Source: Zymoseptoria tritici IPO323 (lineage: Eukaryota > Ascomycota > Dothideomycetes > Mycosphaerellales > Mycosphaerellaceae). From it: a stretch of DNA of 64,000 bases. Position numbers and translations under genes: made by a program. Positions 20,665 to 32,600 of this stretch are shown here, in pieces. The notes under the pieces were generated by a model. That model saw only the letters and a program-made list of their open reading frames with translations. It did not search any database and was not told the origin of the DNA. The DNA lies in contig NC_018207.1 of assembly GCF_000219625.1 (NCBI RefSeq), positions 682,001 through 746,000 on the forward strand, written 5' to 3'. Numbering within the stretch: the first letter of the stretch is position 1; each line of letters begins with the position of its first letter.

Positions 20665-22789
20665 TCACGCAAGCAAGATGGCGGTGGTTTCGCACGCAGA
20701 TGACATAGCAATACTTCCTCTGCCGACATTCGAACGTCGTGGATCAGTCGTTCTTTCCTCGTTGCCTGCCGAGTCCGACCTGAAGAAATGCTGCTGGTAA
20801 TGACCATCGGACAGACGTCGATAGCGTACTGTATATGACGGCGGTAAAGGACCCAAGATCGCTTCCCCATCCATCATGCCATGCACGTACGCTTCGCCGA
20901 CGACCGTAAAGATGTCCGTCTCGTCCATGACAGGCCGCAGCACCATCGGAGCTCCGCAGCCGCGAATAACGCAGACAGCATCGTCGACTTGCATCGGTGC
21001 CGGGCCGATTCCGAGATGACCTTGGGAAGTGGTGAAGAGGCGGCGTCCGCTGGCCCAGTATTCGATTTGTCGTACCAGGGGCTCATTGATTATGGTGGAG
21101 GACTCCGATGATGTGCTGTTGAAGATGGCTTTGTACACTTTCATGTACTGTTCCAGCGATGAAACATGGTAGTCCATCAGCTTGTTTTGCAAGGAACCCC
21201 AGCAGAGGCGGGAAATGTGCACTCCAAGCAGGTCTTCGCCAGACGTGAGATATGGACTGCGGTCCCCTATCGATGGTTCCATATCGCCCAGTTGGCGTGT
21301 GAATCGTAATCGCTCCTCTGGTGAGACACCAGGCCTCAAGATAACATCGCCCGTACTGATGATTCTGCCGAGATTGACGGTGTCAACCTCAAGTAATCCC
21401 TCAGGCGTCCACGCGATGGGTCTTATCAGGTCGCGGCCGGCATCCAGCCACGCTGCTATGTGGTTCGCTTTGTCTTGTGCGTTCCAATTAGGCACCCACG
21501 ATGGAATCTCTTTCTGTGGCCATGAGCCATGCTCGCAATGTCGCAACAAGTCGAGACGTCCGGTCAACGACGAAGCTTTGAGGAACACAATCTTATACAC
21601 CTCATCGACCTCCTTAGTGTAATCTGGCATGAAGTCCATATCAAGCTCTCCTTTCATCAGCAGACCGAGCAGACCATAGATCCTATCTCGTGGGTCGACA
21701 CACTTTGACATCTTCGTGACCTCCAGAAGTAAGCTCAAGGTCTTTCTGTTGCGATTCAAGGCGATTTCCTCGGCTCGGCGAACGATCTGCCGCAAGCTGT
21801 CTGAAGGCAATCGAAGTTTATTGTAGATTGTCAGTATGGCTTGTCTCAAATGCGTCCAGCGGATTTCGTGGCGACCGCATTGTACCACAGAACATGAATC
21901 ACCAAGTTGAACCTCCTGTACTACCCACAAGCGCTCGAACCAGTCTCTGCTTAGCAGTGCGCAAATACTGGACCATGTGTGTGTGCTGTAGGAAAGCTCG
22001 GCCTTGCTCCGATACCAGTCCGGCTCGCTGGCATCCGGATCGGGGAAAAAGAGGTGAGGATCAGTCTGCGATATCACAACCTGAGTGGTGAAACCACTCA
22101 ACTCAGCCTTCGAAGATAATGGTGAGCGATAGGCGTAAGCTGACCTGTCTGCCCAGATATTCGAGCGTCGTCATCGCGTGCGAGCTGGCGGTCGAGTCCT
22201 TTCCAAGCCAGATGACAACACGAGATGCAGATTCGTAGATCTTGGACATGCTGGCGATCTGATGGCCTTTCTCTTTCCGATCGCTCTGATTGATACAGAT
22301 TTGATCGATCCATAGAAGACGAGGCTCCTCCATGTCCCGCAGATGTCGTAACGCCTGGTCAAGGTTGCATCGAATAGCGACTGTCGACAGGTCGCAGACC
22401 GCGCTCGTTTCACCCTGTACGTAGGCCATCTTTTGATCGTCATCGCCTCCGCATACATATGACAGCGCCTCAAAAAGGGTCCCACCGGGCATGCTATTGT
22501 TTGAACCTCCTTTGACGGGCTCTGCTCGCGGGTCAGTGTACCATTTTGTCAGGTCGTCTTTGTTCTCTAGCAGAATGCGATGGTCAAGACTTTCATAAGC
22601 TGTCCACTCGGAATCGCTGTTCTCCGCCTCCTTCAGATCAAGGATCGGGTTTGCGGAGCGTCTGAGGTTCAGCAAAGAGTAGTGTAGAATCCGGATGCAA
22701 ATGTCTGTATTCTCCGCTCCAGGTAGAAGTGAGACCAGCCGTATTTCTTGACGCTCGCTGCTAAGCGGTGTGTATTTGTAGCTCTCCAT
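20665..22789 (-). CDS. HET (heterokaryon incompatibility) domain protein
   Basis: Exons 22145..22789 and 20665..22107 give 695 residues across a 37-nt intron (donor GTCAGC; very short, and an acceptor six bases later is also in frame). The start at 22789 gives MESYKYTPLSSERQEIRLV, typical of this family; the open frame upstream lacks another ATG. HET motifs are FEALSYVCGG (the usual W is replaced by C), RLLWIDQICINQSD, KIYESASRVVIWLG and, after the intron, WFERLWVVQEVQ and DPRDRIYGLLGL. HET domains trigger cell death on non-self recognition in filamentous fungi. Such genes are often near variable regions and clusters. No partner NLR or effector domain is fused to it. Confidence 0.92.
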
Positions 22790-24465
22790 GGGACACGCTT
22801 GGAGTATGCAAGCACAACAAGTGTGGTTTCTGCTCGCAAGAAAGTTGTCAGCCACCAGATAGAGGCCAGCGAATGTACTCAGAGCCTGCCGAAATCCTGC
22901 TTCACGTCACACGCATGATTGTCATAGCCTGATCTCGATTCTCGAGGAATGATTGCGACCTAGGCATCAGCCTACTTGGCCTCTTCTTCTGCTGCGGCTC
23001 AGTCCCGAGATTGGGTGTCAGCTGCGATGATTGCAGCTCATGCTCGCTTGATGCAAACTGCGGACCTATCAGCGCCGTGAGGCCGCAGGACTCGACGCAG
23101 TTTGAGTAGCGGTCCATCCGTCTGACGCGGTGCGCACCGTGACATGACGGGGAAGCGAAGGTGCAGGAGCGTCGTTATGCCATTCGCCGTGGTGGCTACG
23201 TTTCCTCTTTAGGAGGAAAAAGGATATTCATTGGTGCCTGAGGCCTACCTGCTTAGTCATGGCTCTGCGTTCGGGCATGGAATTGGATCCAATTCCAGGT
23301 TTCCTTCCAATTTCTTCCTTCTTTCTTCTGGTAGACAGCCAATCGACCATGCATTGGGCCGTCCGTTCAGTGACTGGTCTATATACTGATACGCGGACGT
23401 GATTGAGCATGGTGGACGTGCTACGTCGCGGTCGATAGCCTGAGCGGCCATAGATTCGAGAGGTTCGTGGAGAGTAACGATCACCAGAAAGTCGCGCAAA
23501 GTCACCTGCATTCAAGACCAGAGTTTGGGAGGCGTGGTGCAGCTTGCGTACGCTTGATTCAACCTCCTCTGTCCTGCTCACGAAGGTGTCGGCGAAAGAG
23601 CAGAGTGAGAAGTGCCGACTGCTTCAAAAGTCCTCATCATTGGCATCCCTCCGTTCATCGCCACGCATCATTTCGTGCCGCGCTGTCCCGGAGGTTGTCG
23701 GAATCAGCCAAGGCGGAGGATGCGTCGAGAATCACACCGGACTGCTTCCGAGTCCCTCATGCGATCTGGCCCGCAGACTTTTCAGCTCGGGTTCGATGGC
23801 CAGAAACTGTCAAAACGCGACGTCCGCCCACTTTACTCCCCAGCGGACAATAGTGAGACGGGTCGAGGCCAAAATCCCAGACGGTACTGATGCGAATCTG
23901 CTGTTGCGCCGATTTGATGGTGCGTGGACCATGACTATGCGACTGCGAGCAAGCATGAAACAGACGGTCCCAACTGGCAATGGTCGCAATTCGTGAAGCA
24001 GTCGGGAGACTTTGGGCTTTTGTCAACTCTGCCTCCACCTGCTGGCACCGCAGCTGATAAAGACGTCTGCCTTGCCTTCTTGACCAAGAAGGAAGAAAGA
24101 ATAGAGACGTGCTAATCCTGGAGTCGCGCGATCAAGTATTCGGCTGGTCGCTAACAGGGCTTCAGATGATGCGTCTAGCCTGCGTAGTCAACAGCCGCCA
24201 GTCTGTTCGTCGACCCTTTGTACAGATCCCTCAGCAAGCTCCCGCAGGCATGACTTCGACGACCGAAGAGTGTTGACGTGCAGGTGAAAGCCGAAAGGCA
24301 GGCATAGTTCTACCCTGGGATCGGATCCCTGCTCGTCATTTCCCACTACATCCGTCGATCTGACGACTTGCGAAGGAGGTTGTGTCCTCGATAGCGAGCT
24401 TTCTGCTCTTTGTTTGCTGAATATCGTCCTCCATCGTCAAAGTCTCGGCTTCACTGGCCTGCACC
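22790..24465. other. Intergenic, 1.7 kb
   Basis: Overlapping ORFs of up to 150 codons on both strands (for example 23544..23996) show no recognisable family and no good intron signals. I see no supported gene. Confidence 0.4.
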
Positions 24466-26711
24466 ATGTTGCGCCCAATCTCATTTGCGCTGGCTCTGGT
24501 CATGACGGTTGGCGCCGCCGTGCATGAGAGTTTTCCTGGACCTCCCTTCGGATGGACGCAATCCTCGCAGGCTGTTGACTTGTCAGCCAACACGACACTG
24601 CAAGCTTGGCTACAATACGCAAACCTCGATCAGCTTGAACCGCTCCTGGAAGCTCTCTCGACCCCTGGGAGTCCACAATACGGGCAGTGGATAAATCTGG
24701 CTGAGCAGAACCGTATTTTCGCGCCTCCCGTAGAGGCACAAAACCGGGTCCAGTCGTGGCTCGAGTCCTTCGGTATCACCGACATCTGTTCTGATGGAAG
24801 TGTGCTTACCTTCACGACGAGCATCTCCATCGCCGACAGTCTTTTGAATACCTCTTTCGCCTACTATACAAACGGGGAGAGAACCGAGCTACGCACGCTG
24901 GAATACTCCCTCCCAGATGATCTTCTAGACGTTCTAGATTTCATCACACCTACAACGTATTTCGGCAATCCCAAAGGCTACCCACAGGGGACCGAATCCG
25001 ACCCAGCACTGCAGCCAGCGGAGAAGAGGTCAGCAGTGCAGCATGTGCGGAAAAGACAGACCATGTCTCCATCGTGCACAGAAGTAATCGAATACCAAGG
25101 AGTGAACTACACGTCAATCCAGCCCCAATGCTACCAACAACAGCTCAATACTGGGCAATACCAGGTGGATGCCTCGGCTGGAAGTACGATCGCTATCACG
25201 TCTTTCCTGAACCAAACCGCCAGTTATTCGGATCTCGCCTTGTTCGAAGCAGCATATGACATTCCGGATCAGAACTTCACCAAAGTGATTTTTGCGAATG
25301 GCGAGACTTACAATCTCGACGACCAAAGCTCAGTGGACTCCACTGGTGCTCCAAGTATCAATCACGACGAAGCAAATATGGAGCTCCAAATCATCATCGG
25401 CCTTGTGGGCGGTCTGCCAGTTACAGAGCGAGTGACCATCTGGTGTGACCACGACTTCACATTCCCTGGCTAACGACTTACAGGTACATCGCTGGAGGTT
25501 TCGAAGCTGATCCAGGCTCGTTCGTCCCTGATGTCTCAATCGAGAATGTGTCGGATGCTATGCCCGAGCCCTACGTTGAATTTTTCCGGTTTCTTCTTTC
25601 CCAGGAGAATAAGGATCTTGCCTATGTCATCTCAAACTCATATGGTCGCCGTGAGCTTACGTACGAGAAGAGCTACGCACGACGGGTCTGCAACATGATC
25701 GGCAAGTAAACCAAAGAGCAGAAGGCCTGTAGCTGTCTGAGATTGTCTCTCGGGCTATTTCGCGGGTCGCAGCCGCCTACCCTTATGCCATTTGTGTCCG
25801 AACCACTGCTGACGCTTCCGTCCTTCCGTTTTAGGCATGTTGGGTTTGAGAGGCCGCACGATACTTACAAGCTCGGGAGATCAAGGTGTGGGCGCTGCTT
25901 GTAGAGCCAATACTGGAGCGATGCAGGCAGAGTTCGTTCCTACATTTCCAGGTATGAAGACAGTCACAATCGCAGTCAACAGTATAGGCGCTGACTTGTG
26001 GTGTTCAAGCATCCTGCCCATACATAACAGCAGTAGGAGGGACGTATCATTGCTAGCAGTTGCAATCGCTCCTGCTAACATGCTCTTCCAGGAACGCAGG
26101 AGCTTGATCCCCCGACAGCCATGAATCGTAGCGGCGGCGGCTTTAGCAACTTCTTCCCACAGGCCTTCTACCAGAAACCAGCCATTGACGCCTACCTTTC
26201 ACAAGGCATCCTCCCCGAAGCGAAGGAATACTTTGCCTCCAACAACTACACCGACTTCCTCGGCCGGGGCTATCCCGACCTCGCCGCGGACATGGACAAT
26301 CCAAGGATAGCGGGATTTTACAACGGCGAGCGCGGTCCTAATGGCGGGACTTCCGCTTCCGCGCCTGCCGTCGCAGCTGTCATCGCACTGTTGAATGATG
26401 TTCGACTCCGTGCGGGCAAACCCGCTCTCGGCTTCATCAATCCATTGATCTATGCTTTGAAGGGCGAGGGCTTCACCGACATCACTCGCGGCTCGACGGT
26501 AGGCTGTAATGGAAGCAGGAACATTACCGGGCAGGCCATTATCCCTTATGCGGGATGGAATGCAACGTGAGTCGTCCTTGACCGAACACTTGGATGCACG
26601 ATGTTTGTTTGCGGGCTGACAGTCCGCGTGAACAGTGAAGGGTGGGATCCGACAACAGGTTGGGGCATTCCCAATTTTGGCCTGCTTAAAGATATTGTGC
26701 TCAAGTTCTGA
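24466..26711 (+). CDS. Sedolisin (S53) tripeptidyl-peptidase-like, irregular splicing
   Basis: Visible exons are 24466..25442, 25484..25701, 25835..25951, 26010..26043, 26092..26566 and 26636..26711. A signal peptide (1-18) is followed by a pro-kumamolisin prodomain, then a KR-rich junction (about residues 185-200) and the peptidase domain. S53 marks are HDEANMELQ (catalytic Glu; the usual second Asp is Glu here), SSGDQGVG (oxyanion Asp) and GGTSASAP (Ser). The intron at 25702 starts GCAAGT, a GC-AG intron; without it the frame stops at once. At 26043/26092 the junction is one base out of frame, just before QELDPPTAMNRSGGG, although branch site and acceptor look normal. So this may be a recent pseudogene or carry a sequencing indel. 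Function if intact: secreted acid tripeptidyl peptidase. Confidence 0.75.
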
Positions 26712-27238
26712 CGAGAACTGAGCACCATGCATGCAGGCTTCCTCGCTTCTCGCTTATCGCTCCAGGTGCTGTAGCACCACCAAAGGATCGGAATCTTAGC
26801 GAAAGGATCAGCACGGGACGAGGTACTTGACTACAAGTCGCGAGTGTACCGATGGCAGCTCATGGCCCCCCGCGGACTGTCCAACTTTGCAAACGTCTTC
26901 TGTTGGGTCGCTGAGTGTCTCGAGGCCATAAAGCACGACTTATCTCACAATGCACTCCTCCCTCACTTCTTTTGCAAGTTGGGCTGAGCAAAATATTGCT
27001 GACATGATCGAGTCCTCGCCAATGGACTATCTCGGCTGGGAACGATCGCCTGTTCTAGCGCCTGCATATGCGGTCCAAATTCCTGTTTTGCGGCCTCGAG
27101 CTGGAGCTGCTCTACTCAGAGACAGTACGCTGACTTGGTCGCTTCTGCTGACGGTCGTGATCCTCGAGCTCCTGTTTCTTCGCGAGTTCAAGTTGAGATC
27201 TCTTCGACGGCAACCACGTTGCTCTACTCCGTGTCAGC
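26712..27238. other. Intergenic, promoter of CorA-like gene
   Basis: A 102-codon ORF (26950..27258) with one hydrophobic stretch overlaps the next start codon in another frame. It has no family resemblance and is probably leader sequence. Confidence 0.4.
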
Positions 27239-29143
27239 ATGGCGAACGAAGTCAATAATGAGCACGGACTAGCCTCGATGCCACCAGATACTGACGCAGC
27301 AACCTTCTCTCGCTCCTCTACCTCTGCCTGGCACTCGGCTCACGAGACCGCCGCTTCCTTGAAAGAATATGAAGAGATAAAGGCACTGCCGGGGTTTTCC
27401 ACCGAGGACCTTCAACGCGCTCAGTCTCATGCATCAGAGAACGTGGCCAAAGCTGCAAAGGACGTCCTGGAAAAACGCTTCCAAGCCCAAAAAGCTTTCC
27501 GGGACTCGCTCAAAGAGTACTGCACCTACTGGGCCGACGCAGTTGCAGCTATGGACCTTAAATTGCCCCAATTTGATCGTCAGTCCAGCAATGCAAAATA
27601 CGATCAGTGGCTGGACAGCAATTCTTCTGTACGCCTTCCAATGTCCCATACGTCACTGGAGGTTACAATGTGCTGCACTGCTCCGATCTTTAAGGAGCCG
27701 GTCACGAGTCTATACGGATGCGCCATTGATGCGATCTTGCAACCCGAGACTAGTGGGGCTTTGGTCTGTCGGGATCTGTCGCTACGGCAGATATGTGAGC
27801 TGGCCTCTCGTGTGCCGATTAATCCACGCTTCTTCGCAGAGCACCTGTTCAATCCTGTCAACCTCGCATTCATCCAGGAAACGGGAGGGGATATTTGGCA
27901 GATCGATGGGCTGGAATTCTTTGAGCAGAACTCTGGCATGGCCGGTATATTGTTGCTCTCTCCGCGTGTTCCAGGACCAGAACCAACAATACCAGTAGTC
28001 GCTCACACCCGCGTGACCTGCACAACACTGCAGACGAACGGTTCATTCTGTAAGTCCAGACATTTCTTCGATCACGGCCGGAGGTGACTGACAGGCGCGA
28101 GTTTACTAGTCCTCGTCCTGATAAACGCAGCAGTTCGGCCATTGCAGTCGCGCGAAGAGCTCGAGACATCGTCCTGGGCTATTACGTCTATGCTTCCTAC
28201 GGATGGGTCATTTCTCTATTGCCTTCTTCTGAAGTTCTTCTCTATCGATTGGAATTGCAGAAGAGTGGGCAGAATCATGGAGGGTGCGCAGCGCAGGATC
28301 AGCGCCGGTAGGACGATGTTTTACGCCTGGCTCTTAGCCGTACATTGCTATCAGGATGAGATCAAATTCTTGGAGCAGCGAGTTCGCGAAATGGACTTCG
28401 ACTTGATCCAACCACTTGATCAAGAAGCTCTCACCCGCGTCAGGACACGTCGTGCAGAGGTGTCGCATCTCCGCAGGAATCTCGCTCTGACGCGAGAGGG
28501 ACTCACGGCGGGGTTCGATACGAGTAGGTTCTATAAGGACGCACTGGGACCGGACCTGATCCACGACCCCGAGGCCCACGAGCTTCAGAGGGACACGAGA
28601 CGAATAGAGCCTGCGCAGAGGGTCGTCCAGCAGGAGGCTAGCTCGTCTGTAACGGCTGACTACCAATTGCTTGACGGGCAGATGGCTGCTCTAATGCCAT
28701 TCCTCAATGAAACGTTACAGATCATCATGGCATCGATCAATCTGGCAGATGCTCAAGAGAGCAAAAGGAACGGTAAACGATCAACACTGCTGACCCTACT
28801 GGCTGCGATCTACTTGCCCTTGACGTTGGCGACCGGCATCTTCGGCATGAATATAAAGGAGATCGGGTCAGATAACGCTCCTCGCTACTGGGCAGTTCTA
28901 GCGGTTGCTGGCGGGCTGGCGATCCCGTCCGTCTGCTTTTGTATTTGGCTCTTTTACACAAGTGATGAGAAGCCAGACAAAGAGGATGAGGCCGTGGACA
29001 GGAGAAATCGCGCAAAAGCCAAGGAGAGAGCGAAGGACGCGGAGGCTAGCGGCAAGAAAAGGGGATTAGGCCTCCAGTGTTTGGGGCGGAACCGCGGAAG
29101 GGGTGGGAAGGGCAAGGATCCAGAGAAAGCTGAGGATGATTGA
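27239..29143 (+). CDS. CorA-like divalent-cation transporter
   Basis: Exons 27239..28049 and 28095..29143 (45-nt intron, GTAAGT to ACAG) give 619 residues. A long N-terminal soluble domain is followed by a helical stalk (about residues 360-480) and two C-terminal membrane helices. The first helix ends in GIFGMN, the GMN selectivity signature of CorA/Mrs2 Mg2+ channels; the second follows within about 15 residues. The tail is strongly basic (KAKERAKDAEASGKKRG). Fungal CorA-like proteins of this length are common and most have unknown ion specificity. Location is probably the plasma membrane. No sign of decay. Confidence 0.85.
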
Positions 29144-29637
29144 CAACAATTGGCACGGCAGGGTAAGGAAAGTGGCCAAAGTGATGGGGCTAATGTTGCG
29201 TGATTGAAGATACGGTAGTTGGCCTCCATCCGAAAGCAAAACAGCAATTTGTCAAAAGTCGGCTTTCGAGCTTTAACCTGGAATACTGCGCTCTTTACAG
29301 TTGGAAAAGTGGTACTTAGATAGCCGTGTACAAACTCCAAAATACGGGCTCTTATATAGTGTAAGTGAAGGTATATTTCTATCGTTGTTGCATTAAGAAT
29401 CGTGCGTCCAAAGTTGGAGGGTCGCTTCGAAGCCATATGCCAAAAGTTTCCGTTTTGCTGTCGGGTGCTTGGTTGGATGCCATAGAAAGCATTCCAGCCT
29501 GTCAACTAGTCGATTGCAATTACAGCGTCTCTATCTCTACCAAACACAGAACAACACACCTCCATCCCCTCGCAGTACGCCTGGTATTCATAGTACCATA
29601 CATCGCTCCCAGCCAGCCCTGCCTAAGCCACTCCCAA
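29144..29637. other. Intergenic between convergent genes
   Basis: Holds the 3' regions of the CorA-like gene and the ABC transporter gene. ORFs here are antisense shadows or random. Confidence 0.5.
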
Positions 29638-32600
29638 TCATCCTGTCTTCTCCTTCTTCTCCGCTTTCTTCTTCGAGCCCTTCGGCACCCGAAACAGCCA
29701 GTAAAGTGCCACAGCCCCAGCGACATTGACCAAGATGTACACCCAGGTAATCCCCAGATCTCTCCATCGATCCGCTGGATCAATACTAACCAGCTTGAGG
29801 AAGTGGTTCGTGGTGTTGAACGAGCAGTACTTGCAATCCGCGTCTGCACTCGGGTTCAAGATATACCCGCCTTTTCCCACGGTCCCATTCGCGCCGGAAA
29901 TGTACGGGTCCATGTATGTTCCACATGTCGTGCCACCGCCCTCGCCGCCGTCCGGTTGGAATGTGACAAACTCATTGGCCGCGCAGTGGGTGGTCTGGTC
30001 CATGAGTCCGGCGGACATCAGCCCACCCGTAATGTACGTAAATGGACTAACCCGATACAGGAACAGCCAAAACTTGGGCATAGTCTTCGGGGAGGCCAGG
30101 ATGCCGTTGAAGATCAAACAAAGCGAGAACAGTAGGGTCGCGATATTTCCCGACGTTTCCGCGCTGTCCATCCCGGCGATCATTAAGTTTGTGAAGGTGC
30201 TCGTGAAGAGGAAGAAGGCGAGTATCATCAGGAAGAAATAGCCTCCGCGCTCCGCGACGCTGTCGGTTGGGCTGGCGTTGGCGTATAGACCGATGGGATA
30301 GTAGTAGCACAGGAAGAACAGTAGGCCTGCGAAAGCGTTCCACGGGAGTTCGATGAGGATGTTGGAGATTAGGAAGACTTGCCAGGAGTAAGTCTTCGAG
30401 GGTCGTTCGCGGGCTTCGTACAGGGAGCGTTGGAGGACGAAGTGTGGCATGATTTGCTGAGATACGTTGCTGAAGAGGGTGAATATCATGAAGATGGAAA
30501 CTGGGAAGTGGTTAGAGGCTATCTTGAGGGATGCGTGGAGGTTCTGCTTACGCATTTGATTCGTCAACCCTTGGTGGGTCAATGGCGCTTTGTAAAAGAT
30601 AAACCCGATGAACAGACCCGCGAGGGTACAGAGGGAGAGTTTGGCGTAGATGTAAGACGGAGTGCGCCAGTATTGGAGAGCCACGCGGACGAGGACTTCC
30701 CGCAACTGCGACCAAAATCCAGCGGCGAAGGCATTGAAGCTTTCATTATCGCTTTCGACCATCGAGGGTTGGCGGACGAGGGCGCCGTTGTCTTTGAGAT
30801 GGTCCAGTTCACGCTGCGTCGCGGCGTACTCTGGACTGGCACGCCAGACCTGATGCCAGTCAATGTCGGTGCGTGACCCAGGCGCGGCACCAATGACTTC
30901 CAGCATCCATTCGGCAGGATTGGCATCAGGTGGGCAGGGATGTCCTCCGTTTCGCTCAAAATAGGTCGAGAGGATCTTTGCGCCGGGGCCGACTTCGCCG
31001 AAGTAAACGGTCTTGCCGCCCTTGGCGAGAAACAGGAGGCGGTTGAAGCGCTGGAAGAGCATAGCCGAGGGCTGGTGGATAGTGCACAGGATGGCCTGGC
31101 CGGAGTTCTTGAGTTTCTCCATAAGGTCGCAGATAGCCCAACTCGTCTGCGAGTCGAGGCCAGAGGTAGGCTCGTCCAGGAAGAGAAGTAGCTGAGGTTT
31201 GGCGGCCAGCTCGACTCCTACGGTCAATCGCTTGCGTTGTTCGACATTTAGGCCTTCGCCTGGCACGCCAACCACGGCGTCGGCATACTCTTGCATGTCC
31301 AGGAGTTTAATAACTTCGTCGACATAGTCGAGCTTCTCCTGGCGCGATACACTCGCGGGTTGCCGGAGGAGGGCACTAAAGTTAAGAGCTTCGCGCACAG
31401 TGCTGGTGGCGAGGTGCAGGTCTTGCTGTTGCACATAACCGGTCTTACGTTGGAAGGAGTTGTCACGTTCGCGGCCGTCGACTAGCATTTCGCCGCTGAT
31501 AACGCCCATCGTGACACGTGTGGCTAGGACGTCGAGAAGTGTTGTTTTGCCAGCGCCAGAAACGCCCATTAGCGCAGTGAGGGTACCGGGTTTGACCCAC
31601 CCATCTGTTGAAACTGTCAGCTTGGTACGATACACTGTGGAAAGTCGTTCCCAACATACCAACGTTGTCTAGAATACGACGCTCTTCGCCTTTGATCTTG
31701 ATATCGTAGCAGACATTCCTCCAACTGAACACCGCAGTCTGACGTAAAATTACATCAGTGGCCTCCACATTGCTCATCTGGCGACACATGACGGAAGACA
31801 CTCGATTGACCTCCGACATCTCCTCATCTTGAGACTTCTCCTTCAACGCAGCAGGGATACGACCCTTCTGGAAGAGTAAGACTTCACCTTTGGACTTCTT
31901 CGCCCGGATGTTCTCGGAGGCAACGAGATAGACGGTCAAAAATCCGACCATGAACGCGAATATGATGCCGATGTTGCGCCACTTATGGGAGCGGTAGTAA
32001 CTGTAGGCGCTGTTGATGTAGGCCTCGCCTTCGACGTAATCCCGTCCGGCGACGGCACCGACCGCATTGCATACTTGAGACTGCGCGGCGAGGGTTCCAT
32101 ATGAGGGGACCAGATCGTCACTCTTACAGGCGTAGTTGCGTCCACTGAACTCGTTGATCATGAGCGACTCGAATGCGTAGGCTACCGGGTCGATGTAGTT
32201 CAGCCAGCGACACTACAAGGTTGGTCAGCGATGAGGCCATAAGTGGAGTCAAGATGAAAAGGACAGTCAGGCGCCGATCTCTCCAGACCTGAGATTCTTA
32301 GCGAACCATCATATCACTTACCCAACCAAGCATGTAGTCCACGGGGATCGCGAAACCCTAGCAAAGTTCACAGATTAGCTGATTTGCTTGTGACTGCTTT
32401 ACGGGCACATAACAACTCACGGTGAAGACTAGTTCAAAGGTTAGCAGTAGCTCGAAATGACAAAGGATCAATGCCGGCCCAAGACCTGGAGCAAGCGGAG
32501 AGATCCGTCTCGAACCACGCTGCAGGCCTTGCATCTTCCGAAGTACTTACTGAGTAGCCAGAGCAAGATGAGCGCAGAAGGCGTCATGGCCTGTGAGAGC

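Noticed and set aside
26950..27258. 102-codon ORF with a hydrophobic segment before the CorA-like gene
   Set aside because: Overlaps the CorA-like start in another frame, with no similarity to a known small membrane protein.
28309..28356. Possible extra intron in the CorA-like gene (GTAGGA...CAG)
   Set aside because: Removing it would create an immediate stop, while the unspliced frame is open.
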